A program made the translations under genes and the position numbers. Of a DNA stretch of 64,000 nucleotides, positions 52,675 through 62,225 are shown piece by piece; the first letter of the stretch is position 1, and each line of letters begins with the position of its first letter. A model generated the notes under the pieces. That model ran no database searches and was not told the origin of the DNA. It was given only the letters and a program-made list of their open reading frames with translations. The stretch is from an uncultured Cellvibrionales bacterium (GTDB lineage: Bacteria > Pseudomonadota > Gammaproteobacteria > Pseudomonadales > Cellvibrionaceae): assembly GCA_913050115.1 (NCBI GenBank), contig CAJWZU010000006.1, forward strand, positions 1 to 64,000, read 5' to 3'.

Positions 52675-54723
52675 ATGACCAACCCTTTGCTCGTATCTCA
52701 CCGTATTCCCCCCTTTAAAACCATTCAGGCTGAACATGTTGTGCCAGCCATTACATCGCTGATAGATAGCTGTCGGCAGGGCATGAACACCACTTTAGAG
52801 AACTTAACGACACCGACCTGGGCATCACTGGTGCAAGTCTTAGAGCAGCAGGGCGATAAACTGGAGCAGGCTTGGTCGCCAGTTAGTCATATTAATGCGG
52901 TGCTTAACAGCGACGCCATCCGTCAGGCCTATACCGAAAGTGTTAAGGCGTTGACCGCATATGGCACCGAGGTTGGGCAAAACGGCGCGCTCTATCAGGC
53001 ATATCAGCAGCTGGCCGACAGCGATGAATACGCGCAGCTCAATACGGCTCAGCAAAAAACTATCGACAATGCCCTGCGCGATTTTCGCCTTGCAGGCGTG
53101 GCGCTGGGCGATGACAAAAAACAGCGCTATGGTCAGATTAAGTCACGATTGTCGGAGTTGTCGACGCAGTTTTCTAACAATGTGTTGGATGCTACCCAGA
53201 GCTGGCACAAGCATATTGTCGATATTAAAGACTTGGCGGGTTTGCCCGAGTCGGCACTGGCCCAAGCCGAACAAACGGCTAAACAAAAAGATTTAAAAGG
53301 GTACGTCATCACCCTCGACTTCCCTTCCTATATTGCCGTGATGATGCATGCCGATAATAGCGAGTTGCGGCGCGAGGTTTATACGGCCTTTGCCACGCGT
53401 GCCTCCAGCGAAGGTAAAAAATCTGACGATAGCTCAGCCGCCGAGTGGGATAATAGTGAATTGATCAATGAGACATTGTCACTGCGCCATGAACTGGCGC
53501 AGTTGCTTGGTTTTGACAATTATGCCGAGCGTTCGCTTGCCACTAAGATGGCGGAAGATTGCGATCAGGTGATCGGATTTTTATCGGACTTAGCCGAACA
53601 ATCGCTGCCGATAGCTAAGAGGGATTATGCCGAGTTAGAGGCCTTTGCGGAAAAAGAGTACAACGTAAAGGCATTAAATGCCTGGGATCTCACCTATTAC
53701 TCTGAAAAGTTACGCCAGGCGGTTTACGCCATTTCTCAGGAAGAGTTACGGCCTTACTTCCCCGCTGAAACAGTAACCGCGGGTATGTTTGCGGTGGTAA
53801 AGCGTTTATACAATATTGATGTGATAGAAGAGCAGGGTGTCGATATTTGGCAGGCTGATGTGCGCTATTTTCGTATTGAGAAAAACGGCCAAGAGATAGC
53901 CAGTTTCTACTTAGATATTTTTGCCCGTGAAAATAAACGCGGCGGTGCTTGGATGGCCGATTGTCGAGTGCGCCGTCAAACACCTGCTGGCCTGCAAAAA
54001 CCGGTGGCTTTTCTTACCTGCAACTTCACTCCCCCAGTTGGCGATGTGCCATCGCTGTTAACCCACAACGAAGTCACGACTTTGTTTCATGAGTTTGGTC
54101 ATGGCCTTCACCATATGCTGACTCAAGTTGATGTCGCTGCTGTCAGTGGTATTAATGGTGTGCCTTGGGATGCCGTTGAGCTGCCGAGTCAATTTTTAGA
54201 AAACTGGTGCTGGGAGCCTGAAGTTATTCCAATGATTTCCAGCCACTATGAATCAGGTGAGGCGTTGCCAAAAGAGTTGTTGGATAAAATGCTGGCGGCG
54301 AAAAACTTTCAGTCTGGAATGCAGATGGTGCGCCAGTTGGAATTCTCTTTATTCGATTTCCGCCTGCACCGCGAATATAGTTCAGATAAACCGACCGATG
54401 TGCAGTCTTTATTGAATGATATTCGTCAACAGGTAGCGGTAGTAGCCCCACCGGCATTTAATAAATTTCAAAACGGTTTTAGTCATATTTTTGCCGGTGG
54501 CTATGCAGCTGGTTATTACAGTTACAAATGGGCCGAAGTACTATCGGCTGATGCCTATTCACGTTTCGAGGAAGAGGGCATTTTTAATGTTGACACGGGT
54601 CGCAGTTTTTTAGAGGAGATTTTGGAAATGGGCGGCTCGCAAGAGCCTATGGCGCTATTTGTAAAATTTCGTGGTCGTGAGCCTAATGTTGATGCACTGC
54701 TGCGCCATTGTGGTATTACTTAA
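52675..54723 (+). CDS. prlC: Oligopeptidase A
   Basis: This 682-residue M3A zinc metallopeptidase degrades signal peptides and other oligopeptides in the cytoplasm. The zinc site is TLFHEFGHGLHHML (HExxH) with a downstream Glu in ELPSQFLENWCWE. It starts NPLLVSHRIPPFKTIQAEHV as in E. coli PrlC (680). The conserved YYSYKWAEVLSADAYSRF region is intact. It is followed by the YheV-like gene, a common pair. Confidence 0.96.
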   Translation: MTNPLLVSHRIPPFKTIQAEHVVPAITSLIDSCRQGMNTTLENLTTPTWASLVQVLEQQGDKLEQAWSPVSHINAVLNSDAIRQAYTESVKALTAYGTEVGQNGALYQAYQQLADSDEYAQLNTAQQKTIDNALRDFRLAGVALGDDKKQRYGQIKSRLSELSTQFSNNVLDATQSWHKHIVDIKDLAGLPESALAQAEQTAKQKDLKGYVITLDFPSYIAVMMHADNSELRREVYTAFATRASSEGKKSDDSSAAEWDNSELINETLSLRHELAQLLGFDNYAERSLATKMAEDCDQVIGFLSDLAEQSLPIAKRDYAELEAFAEKEYNVKALNAWDLTYYSEKLRQAVYAISQEELRPYFPAETVTAGMFAVVKRLYNIDVIEEQGVDIWQADVRYFRIEKNGQEIASFYLDIFARENKRGGAWMADCRVRRQTPAGLQKPVAFLTCNFTPPVGDVPSLLTHNEVTTLFHEFGHGLHHMLTQVDVAAVSGINGVPWDAVELPSQFLENWCWEPEVIPMISSHYESGEALPKELLDKMLAAKNFQSGMQMVRQLEFSLFDFRLHREYSSDKPTDVQSLLNDIRQQVAVVAPPAFNKFQNGFSHIFAGGYAAGYYSYKWAEVLSADAYSRFEEEGIFNVDTGRSFLEEILEMGGSQEPMALFVKFRGREPNVDALLRHCGIT

Positions 54724-54763
54724 CTTAGCGAGATAATTAGATCAACAAACAAGAGATAAGAAT

Positions 54764-55009
54764 ATGGCTTATTCTAAAACTCGTCGTTTTGTCGCGGGTG
54801 CCGCCTGTCCAAAATGTTCTTCCATGGACAAAATCGTAGTTTACGCCGAGGACGGAAAAGATTATCGCGAGTGCGTGGCCTGCGACTATAAAGATGAGAT
54901 GCGTTTCGAGCAGCACCCGCGCGCACTGGAAACACGGGTTAATACAACAGAAGATCAGATAGCGGCAGAAACACAAGTGATTCAGTTCCCCCCACCGGAT
55001 GACGAGTAA
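54764..55009 (+). CDS. YheV-like zinc-ribbon protein (DUF2387)
   Basis: This 81-residue protein has RRFVAGAACPKCSSMDKI and ECVACDYKDEM, giving the CxxC...CxxC zinc ribbon of the YheV family. The function is unknown. Its stop codon directly abuts that of the convergent gene at 55010, with no bases between. Confidence 0.9.
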   Translation: MAYSKTRRFVAGAACPKCSSMDKIVVYAEDGKDYRECVACDYKDEMRFEQHPRALETRVNTTEDQIAAETQVIQFPPPDDE

Positions 55010-55729
55010 TCAATACACAGTAAAATCCTCCTCTTTTGGGGGGGGAGCTATGCAGTTGCCGCCAATATTTAATTCTACCTCTAAGTCTTGAGTTAAACAG
55101 GGCCAGCGTTTTAGCTCTTCAGACCAGCCGCGATTGCTGTGATCGCGAGCAAATTTTTGAAAGCCTGAAGTTTTGAAAATCTGCTCACTTTTTACCAAAC
55201 TATCTGCTGCATAGTGCACTATGTTATCGAGATCGTTGGCAAAGCGCTCACCGATTAGGTGGTGAACAATCACATTGGCACGGGTCATATCGAGTGGCAC
55301 AAGCGGGATACCGCAGTGCTGAATAAAACGGTCGTTGAGCTCCTCCATTAAGCGATGGGCTAAATAGGCTGCTTCCATTAACGCAGCTAAACCCCGGTGA
55401 TGGTCGACGATATCAGGTGGTTTCAGAAAGAACTCTTCGGCAATTTTCAGGAAGGGCTCAATATCGCGATCAATGCAGGCCTGTCCTGTTATTTGATAGA
55501 TCGCCTCTAAAAATGCAGGTACATTTTCAACGTAGCGAACCACCAGTTGCTCTAGCGCTTTTTTGGCCGCCTTAGTGTCGCCGGCAGAACCCAGATCAAT
55601 GGCGTTGGGTAGCTGTGCGATGTGCTCTAATACGCCTCGATTGAAATCACCTGACTCGGCTTCATACTCGAGCGCCAGGGCAATTGCCTGGCGAATACCT
55701 TTAATATTTTCAATACTCATTAGATCCAT
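55010..55729 (-). CDS. Conserved-looking helical protein of unknown function
   Basis: This 239-residue soluble, mostly helical protein has no signal peptide or membrane segment. Notable stretches are DIVDHHRGLAALMEAAYLAHRLMEE and MTRANVIVHHLIGERFANDLD. The two His-rich positions (DHH, VHH) could bind metal, but this is a guess. The ATG at 55729 is chosen. An ATG at 55720 or a TTG at 55762 are alternatives. I do not recognise the family. Confidence 0.75.
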   Translation of the reverse strand: MDLMSIENIKGIRQAIALALEYEAESGDFNRGVLEHIAQLPNAIDLGSAGDTKAAKKALEQLVVRYVENVPAFLEAIYQITGQACIDRDIEPFLKIAEEFFLKPPDIVDHHRGLAALMEAAYLAHRLMEELNDRFIQHCGIPLVPLDMTRANVIVHHLIGERFANDLDNIVHYAADSLVKSEQIFKTSGFQKFARDHSNRGWSEELKRWPCLTQDLEVELNIGGNCIAPPPKEEDFTVY

Positions 55730-55825
55730 ACCAACCCAGCGAGAGGTAACAAAAGAATACAATTTACTTACTCAAAAGTAGTCGATTGGGTCAGATTTTG
55801 TAATAACAAATTCTTATAAGTAAAT

Positions 55826-57178
55826 TTATTCGGGGTTGATTCGCTCGCAGCGATTGTCGAACCAGCACTTGGTATGCTGAAAATATAGAAATACAGCGCC
55901 TAATAATAACCCACGGCTTAGCATGAAGGCGCAGAAGGCAAGCCATAATCCAAGGTTGTTATAATCACCTAAAATCCACCAAATCGGTATAAAAACGGCG
56001 AACACCGAAAATAGCATGGTATTTTGCATCGCCTTGGTCTTACCGGCACCAATGAATATGCCATCCAATTGATATCCCCAAACGCTCACTATGGGGAGTG
56101 CAATTATGAAGACGTAATAGCCTTGAGCGATGTCTATGATGGCTTGTATGCTGGTAAAAAATGCTAATAAGTAAGTTTCAAAAAGAGCAAAGGCGGTACT
56201 AAATAATAGCGCTGTTAAGAGCGCCCAGAAACTGGTGCTTTTACACGCGGCGATAAAATCAGTGTGGCTTTTGGCGCCAACTGCTTTGCCAATCATGGCT
56301 TCAGCGGCGTGAGCGAAGCCGTCTAGACCATATGATATTAGCAACAGTAATTGAAACAGCAGGGCATTGGCTGCGAGAGTTTCATCCCCTTGTCTGGCGC
56401 CTTGAGCGGTAAAAAATGCGAAAGTGAATAGTAAGCTGGCCGTGCGCACAAATAAGTGGCGATTAACTTGTAGGAGTTCAGCGTACTGATGGTATCGACC
56501 GAGAGCACGGTAGAGTCTTTTGCGTTCTTGTCCTGCTAATTGAGGACGTATAGTTTTCCATGTCAGGCCCAAGCCCAGTAGTAAACCGCCATATTCGGCT
56601 ATCACTGTGGCCAGTGCAGCGCCATCGCTGTTCATCTTTAGACCTATAATAAAAACAAAGTCGAGAATAATGTTTAGCGCATTTAAGCTGACTATAATCA
56701 GCAGCGGCGCGCGAGTATTTTGTTGACCAATAAACCAGCCCACTAAGGCAAATGTCATCAATGTGGCAGGTGCGCTGTAGATGCGTATTTGGCAATAGGA
56801 CTCAGCCAGTGCTGCCACGGCAGGCGATGCCCCAATAAGGTCTAATGCAAGCGGTATAAACGAACCTTGCAAGGTGAACAGTAATGTGGCCAAAATAAAC
56901 GCTAACAATAAACTTTGCAGCAGTAGAAGCGTGCTGGCATCCATGTCTGCACGGCCTATAGCGCGCGCCACTAAACTGGTAGTTCCCATACGCAGAAAAC
57001 CAAAGGCCCAGAATATAAACGTCAATATACTGGAACCGATCGCTACCGCGCCCAAGTAAATGGCGCTGTCGAGGTGACCGAGAATAGCCGTGTCGACTGC
57101 ACCCATTAAGGGCACGCTGATATTAGTGAGAATCATCGGCCATGCAAGGCGCCAAGTTTCTTGGTGGCTATTATTCAT
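55826..57178 (-). CDS. MATE family efflux transporter (DinF-like)
   Basis: This 450-residue, 12-helix exporter has two homologous halves. The first half holds LAWPMILTNISVPLMGAVDTAILGHL and GFLRMGTTSLVARAIG, which is the DinF branch. Family members exchange Na+ or H+ for drugs or metabolites. The start at 57178 (MNNSHQETW) is preferred over the upstream ATG at 57187. No regulator lies beside it. Confidence 0.9.
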   Translation of the reverse strand: MNNSHQETWRLAWPMILTNISVPLMGAVDTAILGHLDSAIYLGAVAIGSSILTFIFWAFGFLRMGTTSLVARAIGRADMDASTLLLLQSLLLAFILATLLFTLQGSFIPLALDLIGASPAVAALAESYCQIRIYSAPATLMTFALVGWFIGQQNTRAPLLIIVSLNALNIILDFVFIIGLKMNSDGAALATVIAEYGGLLLGLGLTWKTIRPQLAGQERKRLYRALGRYHQYAELLQVNRHLFVRTASLLFTFAFFTAQGARQGDETLAANALLFQLLLLISYGLDGFAHAAEAMIGKAVGAKSHTDFIAACKSTSFWALLTALLFSTAFALFETYLLAFFTSIQAIIDIAQGYYVFIIALPIVSVWGYQLDGIFIGAGKTKAMQNTMLFSVFAVFIPIWWILGDYNNLGLWLAFCAFMLSRGLLLGAVFLYFQHTKCWFDNRCERINPE

Positions 57179-57533
57179 TTTTATCATTTTTTGACAGCAG
57201 TTGGAAAGAATAAAAGTGCGCAGTCTAGTCGAAAAATATCAGCATAATCAATTGCTTATTCCTTGTGCTTAGACAACTGTTGTCGTGGCGTTGAATATAT
57301 TCCTTAATATCATTTAGTTTTTACAGATTGACCTTTTAATTCCGTAATTGCTTGCTAAGCTTAAGTAAATGGGGATTTTACGCTGAGTTAAGATTACGTC
57401 GGCCCAATATAGCAACTTTTTCTTTGCCATAATCGACAGATTAAAAGTAGTAGATAAAAACGATAATAGGCTGCTATTAAGGCTCAGTTATTAAGAGCTG
57501 AAAAAAGTGTCCACTACAAGGAGGCAATGCTAG
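57179..57533. other. Intergenic region between the MATE gene and coxB
   Basis: These 355 AT-rich bases separate two divergent genes and must hold both promoters. I could not fix convincing -35/-10 boxes. AAGGAGG, nine bases before the coxB ATG, is an unusually strong ribosome site. No other gene is seen. Confidence 0.6.
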
Positions 57534-58724
57534 ATGCAATTTTGCATGCTTTTGAACCGCGTATCTGGTTTTTTTCAACGGATAAAAAAACCTACGACCT
57601 GGAGCTTAGCCCTACTGTTCACTTTACTCAGTCAGCAGAGCTTCTCAGTTGATGTAGATCGCTGGCAGTATAATATGACTGAGGGTGTGACCCCAGTTAG
57701 CCGCGATGTTTATGGTTTGCACATGGATATTTTCTGGTGGTGCGTGGCCATTGCTGTGGTTGTTTTTGGTGTTATGTTCTACACCATGATCGTACATCGA
57801 AAGGCAAATGGCGCTAAAGCTTCAAACTTTCATGAAAGTACTCTGCTAGAAATTATTTGGACAGTAGTGCCATTCGTTATATTGATCATAATGGCGGTAC
57901 CTGCCACCAAAAGTCTGATAAATATTTATGATCACAAAGAAGGTGACATGGATATTTTAATCACCGGATATCAGTGGAAGTGGAAATACGATTACATCGG
58001 TAGTGACGTCAGTTATTTTAGTAGCCTCAGTACACCGCAAAATCAAATTAGAAATATGAGTACCAAGGGTGTTAACTATCTTTTAGAAGTTGATGAACCA
58101 TTGGTCATTCCGATTAAAAAGAAAATACGCTTTTTGATTACCGCTAACGATGTCATTCATAGTTGGTGGGTTCCAGATTTTGCCGTAAAGCGCGATGCAA
58201 TTCCCGGTTATATTAATGAAACTTGGGCATTTGTTGATGAACCCGGTACTTATCGAGGTCAGTGTGCTGAGTTATGCGGGAAAAATCATGGTTTTATGCC
58301 GATTGTGGTTGAGGCCTTACCGCAGGCTGAGTACGACACATGGTTGGCCGCTAAGCAAGCCGAGACACTTAAGCTACAAGAACTGACTAATCAAACGTTT
58401 ACCTTTGATGAGTTATATACGCAGGGAGAAACGGTATACAACAATGTTTGCGCGGCTTGTCATCAGGTTAATGGTGAGGGTATACCGCCGATGTTCCCAT
58501 CCATAGCCGGCAGCAAGATAGCAACAGGCGCTATAAATGGCCATCTCGATATAATCGTCAATGGATCAAAAAATAATCCAGCCATGCGCTCTTTTTCCGG
58601 TGAATTGTCAGAAGTGGATATTGCCGCCGTAATTACTTACCAGCGTAATAGTTGGGGTAATAATATGGGCGACTCTGTTCAGCCAATAGATATCTTGCGA
58701 TTTAAAGAGTCTGGAGGAGAGTAA
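57534..58724 (+). CDS. coxB: Cytochrome c oxidase subunit II with fused cytochrome c domain
   Basis: Subunit II passes electrons from cytochrome c to the core of an aa3-type oxidase. The 396 residues begin with a signal-like segment ending near residue 38, then two membrane helices (about 64-88 and 105-125). The periplasmic CuA domain has WWVPDFAVKRDAIPG and the CuA site CAELCGKNHGFM (about 244-255). A C-terminal class I cytochrome c domain has CAACH (about 306-310) and a later Met ligand region (NPAMRSF). The fusion makes this a caa3-like oxidase. Confidence 0.96.
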   Translation: MQFCMLLNRVSGFFQRIKKPTTWSLALLFTLLSQQSFSVDVDRWQYNMTEGVTPVSRDVYGLHMDIFWWCVAIAVVVFGVMFYTMIVHRKANGAKASNFHESTLLEIIWTVVPFVILIIMAVPATKSLINIYDHKEGDMDILITGYQWKWKYDYIGSDVSYFSSLSTPQNQIRNMSTKGVNYLLEVDEPLVIPIKKKIRFLITANDVIHSWWVPDFAVKRDAIPGYINETWAFVDEPGTYRGQCAELCGKNHGFMPIVVEALPQAEYDTWLAAKQAETLKLQELTNQTFTFDELYTQGETVYNNVCAACHQVNGEGIPPMFPSIAGSKIATGAINGHLDIIVNGSKNNPAMRSFSGELSEVDIAAVITYQRNSWGNNMGDSVQPIDILRFKESGGE

Positions 58725-58725
58725 T

Positions 58726-58839
58726 ATGCAGAATATTATATGGACTAATCCCACATTCATTACCTCATCTATTGATAAATATTTTAGTTATTCAATACAG
58801 GCCAGAATAGATATTTTAAAACTCAAGGAGGGTAAATAA
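58726..58839 (+). CDS. Possible 37-residue peptide between coxB and coxA
   Basis: An ATG one base after the coxB stop has GGAGGA about eight bases upstream inside the coxB end. It opens a 37-codon frame that fills the gap, with its stop one base before the coxA ATG. The coxA ribosome site AAGGAGG lies in the last codons. The peptide is polar and slightly basic with no clear membrane helix. It could be a real small subunit or a translation-coupling leader. I know no homologue. Confidence 0.35.
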   Translation: MQNIIWTNPTFITSSIDKYFSYSIQARIDILKLKEGK

Positions 58840-58840
58840 T

Positions 58841-60397
58841 ATGTCCGCACACCATGGGCCTGCTAAAGGCATTACCCGCTGGCTCTACACCACCAACCAC
58901 AAAGATATAGGTACATTATATCTATGGTTTAGTTTTGCCATGTTTTTACTTGGCGGTGCATTCGCATTAGTCATTCGCGCGGAACTTTTTGAGCCGGGTT
59001 TACAAATAATCGAACCAGAGTTTTTTAACCAAATGACCACCATGCATGGCTTAATCATGGTGTTTGGTGCGGTAATGCCCGCTTTTGTCGGCTTAGCCAA
59101 TTGGATGATTCCGTTAATGATTGGTGCGCCGGATATGGCGTTGCCACGTATGAATAACTGGAGCTTCTGGATCCTGCCCTTTGCATTTACCATGCTCACA
59201 TCTACGTTATTTATGGACGGTGGTGCCCCCAACTTTGGTTGGACATTCTATGCACCGCTATCTACTACCTATGCACCACCCAGTGTGACCTTCTTTATTT
59301 TTGCTGTACACATTATGGGAGCCAGCTCGATTATGGGTTCCATTAACATCATAGCCACTATATTAAACCTCCGAGCACCGGGCATGACCTTGATGAAAAT
59401 GCCGCTGTTTGTCTGGACCTGGTTAATTACCGCCTATTTATTGATTGCCGTAATGCCGGTGTTAGCCGGTGTAGTGACTATGATGCTAATGGACATTCAT
59501 TTTTCCACCAGCTTCTTTGATGCTGCCGGTGGTGGTGACCCAGTATTATTTCAGCATGTATTTTGGTTCTTCGGTCATCCCGAGGTTTATATTATGATTT
59601 TGCCCGCTTTTGGTGTGATAAGTGCAATTATTCCAACCTTTGCGCGCAAGCCACTATTTGGCTATGCCTCTATGGTGTACGCCACTTCATCTATTGCCTT
59701 CTTAAGCTTTATTGTCTGGGCGCATCATATGTTTACCGTCGGCATGCCGGTAGCGGGTGAGTTGTTTTTTATGTATGCCACTATGCTTATCGCTGTACCC
59801 ACCGGTGTAAAGGTCTTTAATTGGGTCACAACTATGTTCCGAGGTTCAATAACCTTTGAGACACCAATGCTGTTCTCGGTAGCCTTTGTCATTTTATTTA
59901 CTATTGGTGGATTTTCCGGATTGATGCTGGCTATTGCACCGGCAGATTTCCAGTATCACGATACCTATTTTGTCGTGGCACACTTTCATTATGTATTGGT
60001 ACCGGGTGCAATTTTCTCCATTATTGCTGCTGTTTATTATTGGCTGCCAAAGTGGTGCGGTAATATGTATAACGAAACTATGGGTAAGGCACATTTTTGG
60101 ACGGCTTTCGTCGGCTTGAATTTGACCTTTTTCCCTATGCATTTCTCTGGTCTTGCCGGTATGCCACGCCGAATTCCTGATTACAATATGATGTTTGCCG
60201 ATTGGAATATGTTGTCATCAATAGGCGCTTTCTTTTTTGGTGCCTCGCAGCTGTTATTCTTATTTAACGTAATAGCCACTATTCGCAATGGTCGTAAAGC
60301 TAGCGATCAGGTCTGGGAAAATCCAGAAGGTTTAGAGTGGACATTGCCGTCCCCTGCGCCTTATCACACCTTTACGGCGCCACCTAAAATTGGCTAG
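58841..60397 (+). CDS. coxA: Cytochrome c oxidase subunit I
   Basis: This 518-residue heme-copper catalytic subunit reduces oxygen to water and pumps protons. CuB and heme ligands lie in WFFGHPEVYIMILPAFG, VWAHHMFTVG and HDTYFVVAHFHYVL. The glutamate of the D-channel is in FGHPEVYI, and the K-channel lysine region TGVKVFNW is present. Twelve hydrophobic helices are evident. It overlaps ctaG by eight bases. Confidence 0.98.
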   Translation: MSAHHGPAKGITRWLYTTNHKDIGTLYLWFSFAMFLLGGAFALVIRAELFEPGLQIIEPEFFNQMTTMHGLIMVFGAVMPAFVGLANWMIPLMIGAPDMALPRMNNWSFWILPFAFTMLTSTLFMDGGAPNFGWTFYAPLSTTYAPPSVTFFIFAVHIMGASSIMGSINIIATILNLRAPGMTLMKMPLFVWTWLITAYLLIAVMPVLAGVVTMMLMDIHFSTSFFDAAGGGDPVLFQHVFWFFGHPEVYIMILPAFGVISAIIPTFARKPLFGYASMVYATSSIAFLSFIVWAHHMFTVGMPVAGELFFMYATMLIAVPTGVKVFNWVTTMFRGSITFETPMLFSVAFVILFTIGGFSGLMLAIAPADFQYHDTYFVVAHFHYVLVPGAIFSIIAAVYYWLPKWCGNMYNETMGKAHFWTAFVGLNLTFFPMHFSGLAGMPRRIPDYNMMFADWNMLSSIGAFFFGASQLLFLFNVIATIRNGRKASDQVWENPEGLEWTLPSPAPYHTFTAPPKIG

Positions 60398-60947
60398 TGC
60401 TGAGCAAGAAAGATCGACCGCAAAAATCGCACTAACGTTATGCATTGGTGCGGTGGCAATGTTTGTATTTGCTATTTTTATTATGCCGCCAATGTACGAC
60501 TTATTTTGCGACATTACAGGTCTAAACGGTAAAACCTCTGGACGTTATCAAACAATAAGCGCAGAGATAGATACTAGTCGTGAGATTAACGTGCAGTTTT
60601 TGGCGACTAATAATGCCAGTATGCCTTGGGAGTTTGGCCCAACAATGCAATCAATTAAGGTACATCCCGGAGCGGAAACGCTGGTAAATTATCAGGCCAA
60701 AAATACCACCAGTTATGACATGGTGGCACAGGCAGTACCGAGTCTAGTACCCTTTAAGGCGGCCGAATATTTTCATAAGACTGAATGTTTTTGTTTTAAC
60801 CGTCAGCCATTAGCCGCCGGAAAATCAGCCAAATTACCACTAAGCTTTATTGTTGATATTGGTATACCTAAACAGATACACACCATCACTTTATCCTATA
60901 CGCTTTTTGATATAACTGAACGCGCAACGGATTTAGCAAAAAATTAA
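60390..60947 (+). CDS. ctaG: Cytochrome c oxidase assembly protein CtaG/Cox11
   Basis: This is the copper chaperone for the CuB site of subunit I. The 185-residue protein has an N-terminal membrane anchor (about 15-35), the ITGLNGKT motif, and the copper-binding ECFCFNRQPLAAG near residue 130. The TTG start lies inside the coxA end, so it is translationally coupled. Confidence 0.95.
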   Translation: MASAEQERSTAKIALTLCIGAVAMFVFAIFIMPPMYDLFCDITGLNGKTSGRYQTISAEIDTSREINVQFLATNNASMPWEFGPTMQSIKVHPGAETLVNYQAKNTTSYDMVAQAVPSLVPFKAAEYFHKTECFCFNRQPLAAGKSAKLPLSFIVDIGIPKQIHTITLSYTLFDITERATDLAKN

Positions 60948-60957
60948 GGGAGCTGTT

Positions 60958-61878
60958 ATGTCAGCAGAAGACACCTACTATGTACCCGACCAGAGCAAGT
61001 TACCAATATTTGCCAGTATAGGTTTGTTTTTAACGGTCTTTGGCGCGGCTAATTGGCTTAATGGTAATGATTCTGGCCCAACACTTTTATATTGCGGCGG
61101 TTTGCTATTTGCCTTTGTACTTTGGACTTGGTTTGCCACAGTTATAAAGGAAAATAACGCAGGCATGAATAACGCTCAACTTAAACGGTCTTATGTTTGG
61201 GCAATGGGTTGGTTTATTTTTAGCGAATTTATGTTTTTTGCCGCTTTTTTTGGCGCGCTATTTTATATTAGAAACTTTGCTATGCCATGGCTGTCTGGTA
61301 CCGGTGATAGGGCAATTGAAACAGGGACAATACTCTGGCCAGGTTTTGAAAATGTATGGCCGGTAATGACTACTCCAGATATGGCCGCTAATGGTGCATC
61401 AGCAACAACCACTGGGCCTGATCTGAATATGAGTTTTGCTGAGGCAGAATCTATTTGGAATTGGTTGCCATTTTGGAATACTGCTGTGCTGTTGACCTCA
61501 AGTATTACTGTCCATTTTGCCCATACAGCAATTAAAAATAATCAGCGTAAACCATTTAACATTTGGCTGGGCATTACAGTCGCTTTAGGTTTTATTTTCT
61601 TAGTTTTACAAGTTGAAGAATATATAGAAGCCTATCAGCATATGGGCTTAACACTAGAATCTGGTATATACGGTTCTACCTTTTTCATGCTGACTGGTTT
61701 TCATGGGGCTCATGTAACTTTGGGTACACTGATGCTATTAGTGATGTGGCTGCGTTCAATACTGAAGGGCCATTTCAAACCTGATGATCAATTTGGCTTT
61801 GAAGCCGCTAGCTGGTATTGGCACTTTGTTGATGTCGTTTGGTTGGGTTTATTTATATTTGTGTATATCTTAGGGTAG
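60958..61878 (+). CDS. coxC: Cytochrome c oxidase subunit III
   Basis: This 306-residue membrane subunit stabilises the oxidase. Marks are WFIFSEFMFFAAFFGALFY, the central QVEEYIEA and TGFHGAHVTLGTLMLL then YWHFVDVVWLGLFIFVYI. A 65-residue insert rich in Gly, Ala and Thr follows the third helix, which is common in gammaproteobacterial CoxC. It lies 11 bases after ctaG, and the DUF2970 gene often found between them is absent. Confidence 0.97.
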   Translation: MSAEDTYYVPDQSKLPIFASIGLFLTVFGAANWLNGNDSGPTLLYCGGLLFAFVLWTWFATVIKENNAGMNNAQLKRSYVWAMGWFIFSEFMFFAAFFGALFYIRNFAMPWLSGTGDRAIETGTILWPGFENVWPVMTTPDMAANGASATTTGPDLNMSFAEAESIWNWLPFWNTAVLLTSSITVHFAHTAIKNNQRKPFNIWLGITVALGFIFLVLQVEEYIEAYQHMGLTLESGIYGSTFFMLTGFHGAHVTLGTLMLLVMWLRSILKGHFKPDDQFGFEAASWYWHFVDVVWLGLFIFVYILG

Positions 61879-61971
61879 AGTGAAATATAAATTTACCGCT
61901 ATAAATACAGTTTAAGGTTGTTGTGATATGAGTATTACGAGTTGGGACATTATATTTCTATAGAGGGTTTT

Positions 61972-62196
61972 TTATACTCGAGTATCCCACGGTGCAGTAC
62001 TGTGTAGTACACCCGTTTGAATGTAATAAAAAATTGTTGCCATTAGCAATGTTGCTAAAGTAATACGAATACCTAATGCATAAAGAGTGCGCTTAGATTG
62101 GCCTGCATCAATATCTTTTAATAAAAAGGTTAGACCGCTAGTTAATGATATAAGTACTAAGATAAAAAGTATTAAAATAATAATTTTAGGCCACAT
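61972..62196 (-). CDS. Twin-transmembrane DUF2909 protein
   Basis: This 74-residue protein has two membrane helices (about 4-25 and 42-62) separated by a charged loop (LKDIDAGQSKRTLYALGIRIT). This fits the DUF2909 family, which sits opposite in strand between coxC and SURF1 in Pseudomonas-type genomes, as here. From the ATG at 62196, with GAGAT upstream, it no longer overlaps the SURF1 gene. Its function is unknown and may be linked to oxidase assembly. Confidence 0.82.
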   Translation of the reverse strand: MWPKIIILILFILVLISLTSGLTFLLKDIDAGQSKRTLYALGIRITLATLLMATIFYYIQTGVLHSTAPWDTRV

Positions 62197-62225
62197 TAAA
62201 TTATCTCTATAAATTAGGGTCAGAT

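Noticed and set aside
57534-58724. Possible artificial fusion of coxB with a cytochrome c gene
   Set aside because: Subunit II proteins with C-terminal cytochrome c domains are a well-known natural form, and the frame is continuous.
61929-61964. 11-codon frame after coxC
   Set aside because: It is too short, with no ribosome site of note.
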